From Treponema sp. (GTDB lineage: Bacteria; Spirochaetota; Spirochaetia; Treponematales; Treponemataceae), in assembly GCA_017614655.1 (NCBI GenBank), contig JAGABO010000090.1, positions 1 to 20,403 of the forward strand: a stretch of DNA of 20,403 bases. The letters run 5' to 3'. This document shows, one piece after another, positions 7,720 to 15,117 of this stretch. Within the stretch, counting starts at the first letter, position 1, and the number at the start of each line of letters is the position of its first letter. The notes below the pieces were generated by a model, which had not been told where the DNA came from, did no database searches, and was given only the letters and a program-made list of their open reading frames with translations. Position numbers and translations under genes: made by a program.

Positions 7720-9447
7720 TTAATAACCTATTGATTCACAGGCACTTTTTGCAGCAATTCTTCCGAAAATACAGATTTCTGCTACGGCATTTCCTCCGAT
7801 TCTATTGTCTCCGTGAACTCCGCCCGTAACTTCTCCTGCAGCATAGAGTCTTGGAATCGGTTTACCGCTTTTGTTTATTACCTGTGCATCTGTGTTTATT
7901 TTTAGGCCGCCCATTGTGTTGTGAATTGCAGGTTCAACTTCGACTGCGTAGTATGGACCTGTTTCAAAACTGACGGGAAGATCAGGACGGTTAAAAAGTT
8001 CATCTTTGCCGGATGATTTTGATGTATTGTATGTATCCAAAGTTTCCTTAAGAATATCTGGATTCATTTTAAGTTTTTGAGCCATTTCTTCAACAGTTGC
8101 AGCTTCTGTAAGAAGTCCTGTTTCGACATATTCTTCTACAGCCTTAAGTGATTTGCGCACTTCTTCGTTAAAGAAAATGAATGCAGTTTTTTCCGGAAGC
8201 GAAAGAATTTTTTCGGAAACAAAATCACGTGTTTCCAGTTCGTTTAAGAATCTTCTTCCTTTGTGATCAAGCATTATTGCACCGTTTCCGCGGACTGCTT
8301 CTGTTATAAGGGTTCCTCCGCCGACAGCAACAGAAGGATGTGTCTGAATTTCGTTCATCAGGACAAGTTCAGCATCAAATTTTTCTACCCATGCAAAAGC
8401 ATCTCCCTGAGCACTTCTGATATTTGTTGTGGGGTAGTTCTGAAGGTCCGGCCGGTATTTTCCTATGAGCTGCGGATTTGCACCGAAGCCGCCTGTTGCA
8501 ATGATTATGGCTTTTGCCTTTATGTTGTAGCTTCCGTTTTCATTCTGAACCCATACACCGACAGGTTCACCGTTTTCCGAAATAATGTCTGTTACTGTAT
8601 TTGAAAGCCTTATTTCTGCGCCTGCTTTTTTTGCAGCTTCGTAAAGTTTTGGAATAAGATGCGGACCGATCGCCTGTCCTCCGTTCGGTCTGTGAGTGCG
8701 TTTATTTGTACAGCCGCCCATAAGTCCTACATCACTAAGATCTGCACCCACTGTTTCGCCTTGAAGCCAGTCAACGATTTCTGCTGATGATTCAACCATT
8801 TTTTTTGCAAGTGCCTTATCGTTTTTATAATGTCCGCTGATTAATGTATCTTCCAGAAACTGACTGTTTGAGTCCTGTATGCCGAGAGCTTTCTGCACGG
8901 AAGTTTCGCTTGCGTTAAGTCCTCCGGTAGAAGAGTTCGTGTTTCCGCCGGGAAAGCCGTTTTTTTCGAGAACTATAACTTTTGCACCGCGTCCGGCGGC
9001 TTCTGTTGCTGCAGTAAGTCCGGCTCCGCCTGCTCCGATTATTACGATGTCGGTTTCGGAGTTTGAATACTGTTCTTTTGACTTAGTTTTGCCTGTCGAT
9101 TTATCGAGTGCGGAACTGAGGGCTTCCTTTACTCCGTTAGAAGTGATTGTTGCGCCGGAAATAACGTCTATTTTTTTAATGTCTCCGTTGCTTTTTAAAA
9201 ACTGCTCAAGAAGTTTGTCTTCTATTGCATGTCCGACATCCTGAGACTCTTCTTCTTTTGTGATTTTTGCATCAGAGATTTCTCCGTCTGTTACCGTCAG
9301 GAGAACCTGGATTGGTCCGTTGCGTCCGGAGCCAGTTCCTGTAAAAGCTCCGTCAGAAAGGAGCAGCTTATTCTTTTTTGAACAGCCTGTAATTGATATA
9401 AGCATTGCAAGACCGGCGGCTGCGGAAAACAAAACCGATTTTTTCAT
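7720..9447 (-). CDS. Lipoprotein FMN-binding / FAD-dependent fumarate reductase-like flavoprotein
   Basis: 575 residues. The signal sequence ends in a lipobox SITGC with Cys22, so it is exported and lipid-anchored. Residues 30-116 form an FMN_bind domain with DVISGAT (94-100), the motif that receives FMN covalently from ApbE, here on Thr100. Residues 130-573 are a FAD_binding_2 domain: GAGGAG (138-143), and the fumarate-reductase active-site set His370 (QTHP), Arg407 (LETRD), His509 (AIHNTMGG) and Arg549 (GDNRIGG). Both histidines being present favours fumarate-type over urocanate-type reductases, but other enoate acceptors are possible. It would act outside the membrane as a terminal acceptor enzyme fed by a quinone or flavin chain. 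No haem motifs, so the electron donor is not a fused cytochrome. It precedes the ModF-like gene by 3 nt. Confidence 0.9.
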   Translation of the reverse strand: MKKSVLFSAAAGLAMLISITGCSKKNKLLLSDGAFTGTGSGRNGPIQVLLTVTDGEISDAKITKEEESQDVGHAIEDKLLEQFLKSNGDIKKIDVISGATITSNGVKEALSSALDKSTGKTKSKEQYSNSETDIVIIGAGGAGLTAATEAAGRGAKVIVLEKNGFPGGNTNSSTGGLNASETSVQKALGIQDSNSQFLEDTLISGHYKNDKALAKKMVESSAEIVDWLQGETVGADLSDVGLMGGCTNKRTHRPNGGQAIGPHLIPKLYEAAKKAGAEIRLSNTVTDIISENGEPVGVWVQNENGSYNIKAKAIIIATGGFGANPQLIGKYRPDLQNYPTTNIRSAQGDAFAWVEKFDAELVLMNEIQTHPSVAVGGGTLITEAVRGNGAIMLDHKGRRFLNELETRDFVSEKILSLPEKTAFIFFNEEVRKSLKAVEEYVETGLLTEAATVEEMAQKLKMNPDILKETLDTYNTSKSSGKDELFNRPDLPVSFETGPYYAVEVEPAIHNTMGGLKINTDAQVINKSGKPIPRLYAAGEVTGGVHGDNRIGGNAVAEICIFGRIAAKSACESIGY

Positions 9448-9453
9448 ATCAGT

Positions 9454-9459
9454 ATTATT
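9454..9459 (-). promoter_or_regulatory. -10-like hexamer 6 nt before the flavoprotein ATG
   Basis: Minus-strand AATAAT ends exactly 6 nt before the ATG of the flavoprotein gene, which has no Shine-Dalgarno in the usual window. A good -35 is not seen at 16-18 nt. It fits the leaderless pattern found at other genes in this window but is weak on its own. Confidence 0.3.
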
Positions 9460-9492
9460 TTCTCACAATCGCCGTCTTTTCGCAATATAATT

Positions 9493-10425
9493 CTATTGTA
9501 TAAATCCGCCGAAGATCCAGCCAAGGTAATCTTCTGTTTCGGCGTCGTAAACTTCGTACCAGTGTGCAGTTAAGCCGTCGATAGTCTGTTCACGTTCGGT
9601 CATCTGTACGGAAGTGAGAGCCGTACCTGGTTCAACCTGTGTAACTACATTGCCTCCGAGTCCCGGGAAGTCGCGGATGTTTACTTTTGAACCGTCTTCT
9701 GTGTGAACTGAGAAGCTTTTTTTGTCTGCAGAATCAACTCCACCTTCGCGAAGATCAAACTGAACTGTAAGGTCTGCCATTTCATCCTGAATGATTTTGC
9801 GAACGTCATCTGTAATGTTCAGGTTGAGTGCTGATTCAAGAATTGTCTTTTTCTGATCTACGACAGTAAGTTCCTTTGCTCTCTGGATAGTTCTGAATGC
9901 AAGTACATCCTGAGAGTTATCGGTAATCTTTGAAGCCTTAACATAAACTGTCTGAACGCTGTAACGTGCAGTTGAATAGTAAGAAACTTCTGCAAAGGTT
10001 ACTTTTCTTGCAGGATCAGTTTTGTTTGTTTCGCCTACAGCTACAACTGAACCTCTGTCAAGGTGAGCATTGCGTACATCAGCAGGATTTGCAGTGTTGT
10101 AAATTGCAGCATCTTCTGTGATTACGGCAACCTTTTTACCTGTGATGATGCGGTTTGAAATTGCCCAATAATCCTTTGAATCGTAGCGTACTTTTACAAA
10201 GTTTAAAGTTTTGCCTTTTTCTGCATTTTCATAAGATGCATCTTTTGATACTGAATAAACTTCGATGTCTGTTCCTTCTGAAAGTTTTACTTTTGCAGTC
10301 ATAACTCCGTTGTCTTTTTCTGACCAGAGCCATCCATTGTCCTGAAGAAAAATTCCAGGAACAGTCTGTGCAAAAACAGTAGAAACTAAAGTGAATAAAA
10401 TAGAAATTGCAAATATCTTTTTCAT
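9493..10425 (-). CDS. Secreted protein with C-terminal bacterial SH3-like domain
   Basis: 310 residues with a signal peptide (MKKIFAISILFTLVSTVFA, cleavage before Gln20). The middle (about 24-220) is related to the lipoprotein encoded just upstream: both have a Y-D-x-(K/N)-D-Y-W block, a TA/TE-x-A-x(L/I)Y block and a late NLN/NLS segment. The C-terminus (about 235-310) looks like a bacterial SH3 domain: KVNIRDFPGLGGNVVTQV followed by WYEVYD and YLGWIFGGFI. Such domains bind peptidoglycan or other cell-wall ligands. It starts 12 nt after the lipoprotein stop; the TAAGGA at that stop also serves as ribosome site. It is the last gene of the dat-ddc cluster. Function unknown. Confidence 0.85.
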   Translation of the reverse strand: MKKIFAISILFTLVSTVFAQTVPGIFLQDNGWLWSEKDNGVMTAKVKLSEGTDIEVYSVSKDASYENAEKGKTLNFVKVRYDSKDYWAISNRIITGKKVAVITEDAAIYNTANPADVRNAHLDRGSVVAVGETNKTDPARKVTFAEVSYYSTARYSVQTVYVKASKITDNSQDVLAFRTIQRAKELTVVDQKKTILESALNLNITDDVRKIIQDEMADLTVQFDLREGGVDSADKKSFSVHTEDGSKVNIRDFPGLGGNVVTQVEPGTALTSVQMTEREQTIDGLTAHWYEVYDAETEDYLGWIFGGFIQ

Positions 10426-10437
10426 AGCCGTCCGTCC

Positions 10438-11226
10438 TTAATTGATACTTTTGAGAAGTTCAAAGATTGTGCTGCTTGTAGAAAGGTTGAGTACAGTTTC
10501 GAACAGCTCCTCGCGTGCAACTTCATCAGAAAGAACATACTCGCCGTTCTTGTCTTTTGCAGAAAGCTTGTTATAAAGCTGAATACCGATAAGATCATCA
10601 GATGCAGTGCTTACATCATCAGCAGAAACAAACTGCTTTTCGATAAGACTATCATTTACGTATGTTCTGATTTTCTTAAAGTGAGTTGAGAACGGGTTTG
10701 AATCATCAGCAGGATCACGTGAAACACCTACGATTGTTCCGGCAGAAATTGATTTTTCAAGAATGTCGGCAGGTGTGTCTTTTTTATAAAGCCATGCAGT
10801 TTTTCCTACGATAACACCTGGAACTGCATTTACTGCAATTGAGTAATCCTGTGCCCAGTAATCGTTGTCATCATAAGTGATGTGAATGAATTCACGTTCC
10901 TTGTTGTCGGTAAGGCGTACAGCTTTCTTAACTTCATAGTTGATTTCTGAATCAGCAGAAATTGAAGGGAATGCGTAAACGACTGTACCAGGAACAGTGT
11001 ATTCAACCCACTGCATTTTTCCAGCGTTATCACCGCTTTCTACCAGAGACCAGAATCCTCCTGCAACCATTACGGAAGGAATAGAGCCTTTTGGTTTTAC
11101 AACAACTGTCTGTTTTGTTTCTCCGCGGACCGGTTCACCAGAAACAGACTGACTAACCTGTTCTTTTTTTGAACAGGCGGAGAGTATTACGGCAGCAGCC
11201 ACAATACAGCCTAAAAGTTTTTTCAT
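10438..11226 (-). CDS. Lipoprotein paralogous to the downstream SH3 protein
   Basis: 262 residues with lipobox LSAC (Cys18) after a short signal sequence. The mature part shares block order with the middle of the next gene product (FIHITYDDNDYW versus FVKVRYDSKDYW; PADILEKSISAGTIVGVS versus PADVRNAHLDRGSVVAVG), so the two come from an old duplication; this copy lacks the C-terminal SH3-like domain. The Shine-Dalgarno GGAGG 5 nt before the ATG is the strongest in the window, suggesting high expression. It begins 15 nt after the ddc stop, hence probably co-transcribed with diamine synthesis genes. Function is unknown; a role in the cell envelope is inferred from its lipid anchor and its SH3-bearing sister. 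Confidence 0.85.
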   Translation of the reverse strand: MKKLLGCIVAAAVILSACSKKEQVSQSVSGEPVRGETKQTVVVKPKGSIPSVMVAGGFWSLVESGDNAGKMQWVEYTVPGTVVYAFPSISADSEINYEVKKAVRLTDNKEREFIHITYDDNDYWAQDYSIAVNAVPGVIVGKTAWLYKKDTPADILEKSISAGTIVGVSRDPADDSNPFSTHFKKIRTYVNDSLIEKQFVSADDVSTASDDLIGIQLYNKLSAKDKNGEYVLSDEVAREELFETVLNLSTSSTIFELLKSIN

Positions 11227-11241
11227 AATGCCTCCAAAAAC

Positions 11242-12684
11242 TTATGCCAGGTTTTCTATCTTATCCAGAAGAGAATCAAGCATCTCATGAGTAAGACGGG
11301 GATTTAACAGCGTAAACTTTAAGTGAGTTCTGCCGTTGTACACAGTCTGTCCTATGACAATGCCTTCCTTATGAATAAGCGTGCGCCTGATTTTTTTATT
11401 AAGTTCATCTCCGCTCTCTCCGTCTCCTGCATTTGTAACTCTAAAAACAACTGAGCTTATTTCGGGTTCTACTGCAGGTTCAAAATTTTTTCTTGCCTTA
11501 AGCTGACTGTACACATAAGCCGCATTTTCTACGCAGGTGTTGAGCATGGAAGAATAGCCGTCTTTTCCCTGACACTGAAAAGCCATCCAGACTTTTAGTG
11601 CATCAAACCGTCTTGTAGTCTGAATTGATTTTCCTACGAGATTTGTGTAGCCGTCTTCTTCGTCTTCTTCGCGGTTTAAGTAATCTGCATGAAGCTCAAG
11701 GGTGTTAAACTGAGAGCCGTCTTTTACAAGAATTGCACTGCAGCTTATCGGAAGAAGAAACATTTTATGAAAATCTACGGTGATTGAGTCGCACTGATGA
11801 AGCGGCCCTAACCGTTTACTGTATTTGTCCGAAAGAATGAGCGCGCTTCCGTAGGCGGCATCTGCATGAAGCCACGCACTGTTTTCGTCTGCAATTTTCC
11901 GGAGTTCTTCTACACTGTCGATTGAACCGTAGTCTGTAGTTCCGATTGTTGCAACGATGCAGAAGGGAATATTTCCTTTTGCTTTGTCTTCGCTTATGAG
12001 ACGGCTAAGTGCGGCTGTGTCCATTTTCTGTTTTGAATCAACGGGAACCTTTACGACTGCATCATAACCGAGTCCCAGAAGGTGGCAGGATTTTTCCATG
12101 GAGAAATGTGAAACTTCCGAAGTATAAAGCCTGAACTTTGACCAGTTTTGTGGAAGACCCTTTTTCTTTACATCATGATTAAGCTGAGTATTGCAGAACC
12201 AGTCGCGGGCAAGAAGAATGCCGGTAAGGTTAGACTGACTTCCGCCCGAAGTAAAAGAACCGTCAGACGATGAATTATAGCCGTAAAGGGAACACAGCTT
12301 TCTGATAACTGCAACTTCTGTTTCTGTTGCAACCGGACTCTGATCCCAGCTGTCCATGCTCTGGTTAAAGCTGGAAAGTATAAGCTCTGCTGCTATTGTT
12401 TCGCGGAGGGCCGGACTGTGAAGGTGAGCCATGTACTGCGTTGAGGAAGTGCGCAGAAAATTCGGGAGAATTGATTTTTCTACATTGGCCATTGTTTTGT
12501 CAAAGCCAAGTCCGTGTTCCGGAAGTATTTCGTAAGAAGAGATTTCTTCTGCAAGTTCGCGCGGCTCGGGTCCTGTATAAGCCCTGCTGTCGCTGATTGC
12601 CTCCGTAATAGAGGCAACCGTACGGTTCATCTGTGATAAGAATTCTTTCCTGTCGTTTTCTTCATTGGAAAGGAGTACGCTCAT
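11242..12684 (-). CDS. ddc: L-2,4-diaminobutyrate decarboxylase (PLP group II)
   Basis: 480 residues, normal length for group II PLP decarboxylases. Visible landmarks are SEVSHFS with His193 stacking on the cofactor, HADAAYG (273-279) with Asp274 contacting the pyridine ring, and TVDFHKMFL with the Schiff-base Lys307. Substrate assignment rests on context: it overlaps the 2,4-diaminobutyrate aminotransferase gene by 4 nt (ATGA, 12681-12684). The pair would turn aspartate semialdehyde into 2,4-diaminobutyrate and then into 1,3-diaminopropane plus CO2 in the cytoplasm, as known for Acinetobacter and Haemophilus. Glutamate, aromatic or cysteine sulfinate decarboxylase activity is the alternative but is less likely next to dat. 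Confidence 0.9.
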   Translation of the reverse strand: MSVLLSNEENDRKEFLSQMNRTVASITEAISDSRAYTGPEPRELAEEISSYEILPEHGLGFDKTMANVEKSILPNFLRTSSTQYMAHLHSPALRETIAAELILSSFNQSMDSWDQSPVATETEVAVIRKLCSLYGYNSSSDGSFTSGGSQSNLTGILLARDWFCNTQLNHDVKKKGLPQNWSKFRLYTSEVSHFSMEKSCHLLGLGYDAVVKVPVDSKQKMDTAALSRLISEDKAKGNIPFCIVATIGTTDYGSIDSVEELRKIADENSAWLHADAAYGSALILSDKYSKRLGPLHQCDSITVDFHKMFLLPISCSAILVKDGSQFNTLELHADYLNREEDEEDGYTNLVGKSIQTTRRFDALKVWMAFQCQGKDGYSSMLNTCVENAAYVYSQLKARKNFEPAVEPEISSVVFRVTNAGDGESGDELNKKIRRTLIHKEGIVIGQTVYNGRTHLKFTLLNPRLTHEMLDSLLDKIENLA

Positions 12685-14042
12685 GCAATTTTTCCGATTT
12701 GACCGGAAGAAACCTGAGCGTCAATTTTTCTGACTGCATCAGAGAAAATGGAAATCATTGTTTCTATTTCTTCGTCTGTAACTGTGAGTGCACAAAGACA
12801 TCTCATTACAGAACCGCCTCTGCCGCCTTTTTCCATTATGAGTTTGTTTTCGAAGCATTCATGCTGAAGTGCTGCACAAAGCTGACCGTCTGCAGGAAGG
12901 GATCCGAGGGCATCTTTCTGGCCGTTGGGGTTTACGATTTCTACACCCATCATAAGGCCTTTACCGCGGATGTCGCCGATTATGCTTACTTCGTTTTTAA
13001 GCTGTTCCATTCTGCTGCGAAGATAGTCGCCCTTTCTGCGTACGTCTTCAAGGAAACTTTCCTGACTTACACGCTTAATAAGGACAGTTCCTGCCTTCAT
13101 TGCAAGTTGATTGCCGCGGAAGGTTCCTGCGTGTGCGCCCGGCTGCCATTTGTCCAGTTCTTTATTGTAAACAACAACTGCAAGCGGCTGTGAACCACCG
13201 ATTGCCTTGCTGCAGAGAATTACATCCGGAACGATGTCTGCGTATTCGAAAGCAAAGAATTTTCCTGAACGTCCGATTCCGCACTGGATTTCGTCACAGA
13301 TAAGAGGAATGCCGAGTTCTTTTGTTACGCGGCGTACTGTCTGTAAGAATTCAACCGGGGCAGGGATAACTCCACCTTCACCCTGAATTGCTTCGAGAAT
13401 AACAGCTGCCGGTTTTGTAATTCCGCTTTCCGGATCCTTAAGGACGCGCTCAAAGTAAGTGCAGGCTGCCTTTACTCCGGCTTCTCCTCCGAGACCAAAC
13501 GGACAGCGGTATGAATATGGATAGGGAAGAAACTGAACTCCTCCCATGAGATTCTGAACAGGGGCTTTTGCACCGAGGTTTCCTGTAAGGCTTAAGGCAC
13601 CGTGACCCATTCCGTGATAACCGCCGGAGAATGCAATGACAGTTCCGCGGCCTGTTGCAGTTTTGCAGAGTTTGATTGCTGCATCAACGGCATCGGTTCC
13701 GCTTGGCGAACAGAACTGAATCTTCGCATTGTTTTTAAGCTCACCCGGAAGGAGAGACTGTAAAGTCTGAACGAATTCGTCTTTTGTGGGGGTTGTTAAA
13801 TCGAGGGTATGCAACGGAGAGCCCGAAGTAATGAGTTCAATCATTGCATTGTTGATTTCCTGATCATTATGACCAAGTGCAAGGGTTCCGGCTCCGCATA
13901 AGAAGTCTAAATAGCGGTTGCCCTCAACGTCTTCGACCCATGAGCCATGAGCCTTGTTTAATGCGACTGGAAATTTCCGCGGATAAGAGCGGGCGTTTGA
14001 TTCAGTAAGTTCCTGCCTCTGAATAAATGAAGAATTCTGCAT
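12681..14042 (-). CDS. dat: Diaminobutyrate--2-oxoglutarate aminotransferase
   Basis: 453 residues, class III aminotransferase. GTDAVDAAIKL (115-125) and GGYHG (140-144) bind PLP phosphate and ring, ICDEIQCGIGRSG (248-260) holds Asp250, and CSKAIGG holds the Schiff-base Lys279. N-terminal SYPRKFPVALNKAHGSWVED and the early LDFLCGAGTLALGHN are typical of the Dat/EctB group. The reaction is aspartate 4-semialdehyde plus glutamate to L-2,4-diaminobutyrate plus 2-oxoglutarate. Followed by ddc with a 4 nt overlap, so the product is 1,3-diaminopropane, not ectoine. The ATG at 14040-14042 has GGGAG 7 nt upstream; another ATG 4 nt earlier is in a different frame. The ATG directly abuts the stop of an in-frame 21-codon leader ORF. 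Confidence 0.92.
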   Translation of the reverse strand: MQNSSFIQRQELTESNARSYPRKFPVALNKAHGSWVEDVEGNRYLDFLCGAGTLALGHNDQEINNAMIELITSGSPLHTLDLTTPTKDEFVQTLQSLLPGELKNNAKIQFCSPSGTDAVDAAIKLCKTATGRGTVIAFSGGYHGMGHGALSLTGNLGAKAPVQNLMGGVQFLPYPYSYRCPFGLGGEAGVKAACTYFERVLKDPESGITKPAAVILEAIQGEGGVIPAPVEFLQTVRRVTKELGIPLICDEIQCGIGRSGKFFAFEYADIVPDVILCSKAIGGSQPLAVVVYNKELDKWQPGAHAGTFRGNQLAMKAGTVLIKRVSQESFLEDVRRKGDYLRSRMEQLKNEVSIIGDIRGKGLMMGVEIVNPNGQKDALGSLPADGQLCAALQHECFENKLIMEKGGRGGSVMRCLCALTVTDEEIETMISIFSDAVRKIDAQVSSGQIGKIA

Positions 14043-14108
14043 TCATTTTCTCCCGGTGGGAAAAATCAGAGCCGTAAAAGCTCCAAAACCTGTCAACGAC
14101 AGCGCCAT
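14043..14108 (-). CDS. Candidate 21-residue leader peptide upstream of dat
   Basis: ATG at 14106-14108, preceded by GAAGG at 5 nt spacing, encodes a 21-residue peptide beginning MALSLTGFGAF and ending PTGRK, then TGA at 14043-14045. The stop touches the dat ATG with no gap and both are in the same frame. The dat Shine-Dalgarno is inside the last codons, so translation of one could control the other. The peptide has no run of a regulating amino acid and no Asp, Glu, or Orn-like feature to suggest its signal. Too short for composition tests; conservation in relatives would decide. Confidence 0.4.
   Translation of the reverse strand: MALSLTGFGAFTALIFPTGRK
14061..14086 (-). terminator. Terminator-like hairpin inside the dat leader (possible attenuator)
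   Basis: In minus-strand RNA UUGGAGC (14080-14086) can pair with GCUCUGA (14066-14072) as 7 bp with two G-U pairs around a 7 nt loop, followed at once by five U (14061-14065). The stem is weak for an intrinsic terminator, but it sits inside the leader ORF and just before the dat ribosome site, the usual place for attenuation. Confidence 0.3.
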
Positions 14109-14121
14109 AAATGCCTTCGCT

Positions 14122-14155
14122 AAAAGTAAGGCTGTAAAAAAGAAGCCCTACCTTT
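14122..14155 (-). other. 12-bp stem-loop near the 5' end of the dat leader RNA
   Basis: Minus-strand RNA AAAGGUAGGGCU (14144-14155) pairs with AGCCUUACUUUU (14122-14133) over 12 bp with two G-U pairs, loop of 10 nt. On the plus strand the two G-U positions become A-C mismatches, so the structure favours dat-direction RNA. It lies between the promoter and the leader ORF. Role unknown: early terminator, protein site, or riboswitch part. Confidence 0.4.
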
Positions 14156-14174
14156 GCTTCTATTTTGGTAACTG

Positions 14175-14203
14175 ATTTTAGGGTATATTATGAATTAGGG
14201 CAA
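14175..14203 (-). promoter_or_regulatory. Promoter of the dat-ddc operon
   Basis: Minus-strand TTGCCC (14198-14203) and TAAAAT (14175-14180) are 17 nt apart. Transcription starting near 14168 would give a leader of about 125 nt before dat, unusually long for this window and holding two hairpins and a small ORF. The remaining stretch towards the patatin gene (14204-14256) shows only an A9/T9 run and a small hairpin over the patatin stop. Confidence 0.5.
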
Positions 14204-14256
14204 GCCTTTTGACGAAAAAAAAACACTTATTTTAGACACCTGAATTCTGTATAAAA

Positions 14257-15102
14257 TCATTCAGAAAGGAAGTTTTTTACTGAATCAAGGACCTTAAGTG
14301 CCGTCCTGCGGCCTTCTTCATAGACGCGCCTTAATTCCTTTGCATCGCTGCAGGTACGGCTTATTCCGAGGGAAGTTTCGGGGCAGATGACAAAAGTGTT
14401 TCCGAGCTTTTCCTGGTCAAAAACATACTGAGTCTGTGCGTTGTACTTCTGCGGACGTTCCTTCATTGCACGGACCAGTTCCGGATATTTTCTGAGCATA
14501 AAGCGGAAGAATGCAGAAATTCGTGAAGGCTTTTTTCTGTAATCGCGCGGCTGTGTAAGGATAACGATGTTTTTTGTACAGCCGTAATCCTGTGCAAACT
14601 TAAGCGGAATGGAATCCGTGATGCCGCCGTCTAAAAGAAGTTTTCCTTCGTGTTCAACAGGAACAGAAACAAGAGGCATGGAAGCAGATGCGCGCATGAG
14701 TTCAAGTTCATTATAAGTACATTCAGGAAGTTCATGATAGCAGGGTGTTCCCGTGCTGATGTCCGTAGTAACTGCAAAAAACTTAAGTGGGTTTTCGCGA
14801 TAGGTTTTGTAATCAAAAGGATCAAGCCTGTCCGGAAGCGTATGATAGCAGAATTCAGCATTGTAAAGATTTCCGGTTTTAATGAGTGAACGAAAACTGC
14901 AGTAACGCTTGTCTTTGCAGAAGCGGAGATTGTATCTTAAGGCGCGGCCGATCTGTCTGGATTTAAAGTTACAGCCTAAAGCAGCTCCGGCAGAAACTCC
15001 GAAAGCAGCATCAAGTTCAATTTTATTTTCAAGAAAAACATCGAGCACTCCGCTGGTAAAAAGTCCGCGCATTGCTCCGCCTTCAAGTACAAGTCCGTTC
15101 AT
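14257..15102 (-). CDS. Patatin-like phospholipase / esterase (YjjU type)
   Basis: 281 residues, no signal peptide. The Ser-Asp dyad is complete: oxyanion loop EGGAMRG (7-13), nucleophile elbow GVSAG with Ser37, and DGG with Asp158 in LLLDGGITDSIP. The order LVLEGGAMRGLFTSGVLDVFL plus the C-terminal part about 170-281 matches the YjjU/RssA group of bacterial patatins, which hydrolyse lipid acyl esters. Natural substrate cannot be read from sequence. AGGAG sits 8 nt before the ATG. It starts 15 nt after the beta-barrel stop and so probably shares the SPOR/barrel transcript. Confidence 0.88.
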   Translation of the reverse strand: MNGLVLEGGAMRGLFTSGVLDVFLENKIELDAAFGVSAGAALGCNFKSRQIGRALRYNLRFCKDKRYCSFRSLIKTGNLYNAEFCYHTLPDRLDPFDYKTYRENPLKFFAVTTDISTGTPCYHELPECTYNELELMRASASMPLVSVPVEHEGKLLLDGGITDSIPLKFAQDYGCTKNIVILTQPRDYRKKPSRISAFFRFMLRKYPELVRAMKERPQKYNAQTQYVFDQEKLGNTFVICPETSLGISRTCSDAKELRRVYEEGRRTALKVLDSVKNFLSE

Positions 15103-15117
15103 GTAAAAATCTCCTGA

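Noticed and set aside
9448..9492. Terminator between the SH3 gene and the flavoprotein gene
   Set aside because: No stem of useful length followed by a T run could be found in the 45 nt gap.
12633..13193. A 186-residue open frame on the plus strand opposite dat and the start of ddc
   Set aside because: It lies wholly antisense to two well-supported PLP enzyme genes, has no ribosome site or recognisable domain, and reads as a frame shadow.
14215..14264. Terminator for the patatin gene: hairpin CTGAAT/ATTCAG (14240-14264) and T9 run (14215-14223)
   Set aside because: The stem is only 6 bp with a 13 nt loop, overlaps the stop codon, and the T run begins about 16 nt beyond it, too far for an intrinsic terminator.
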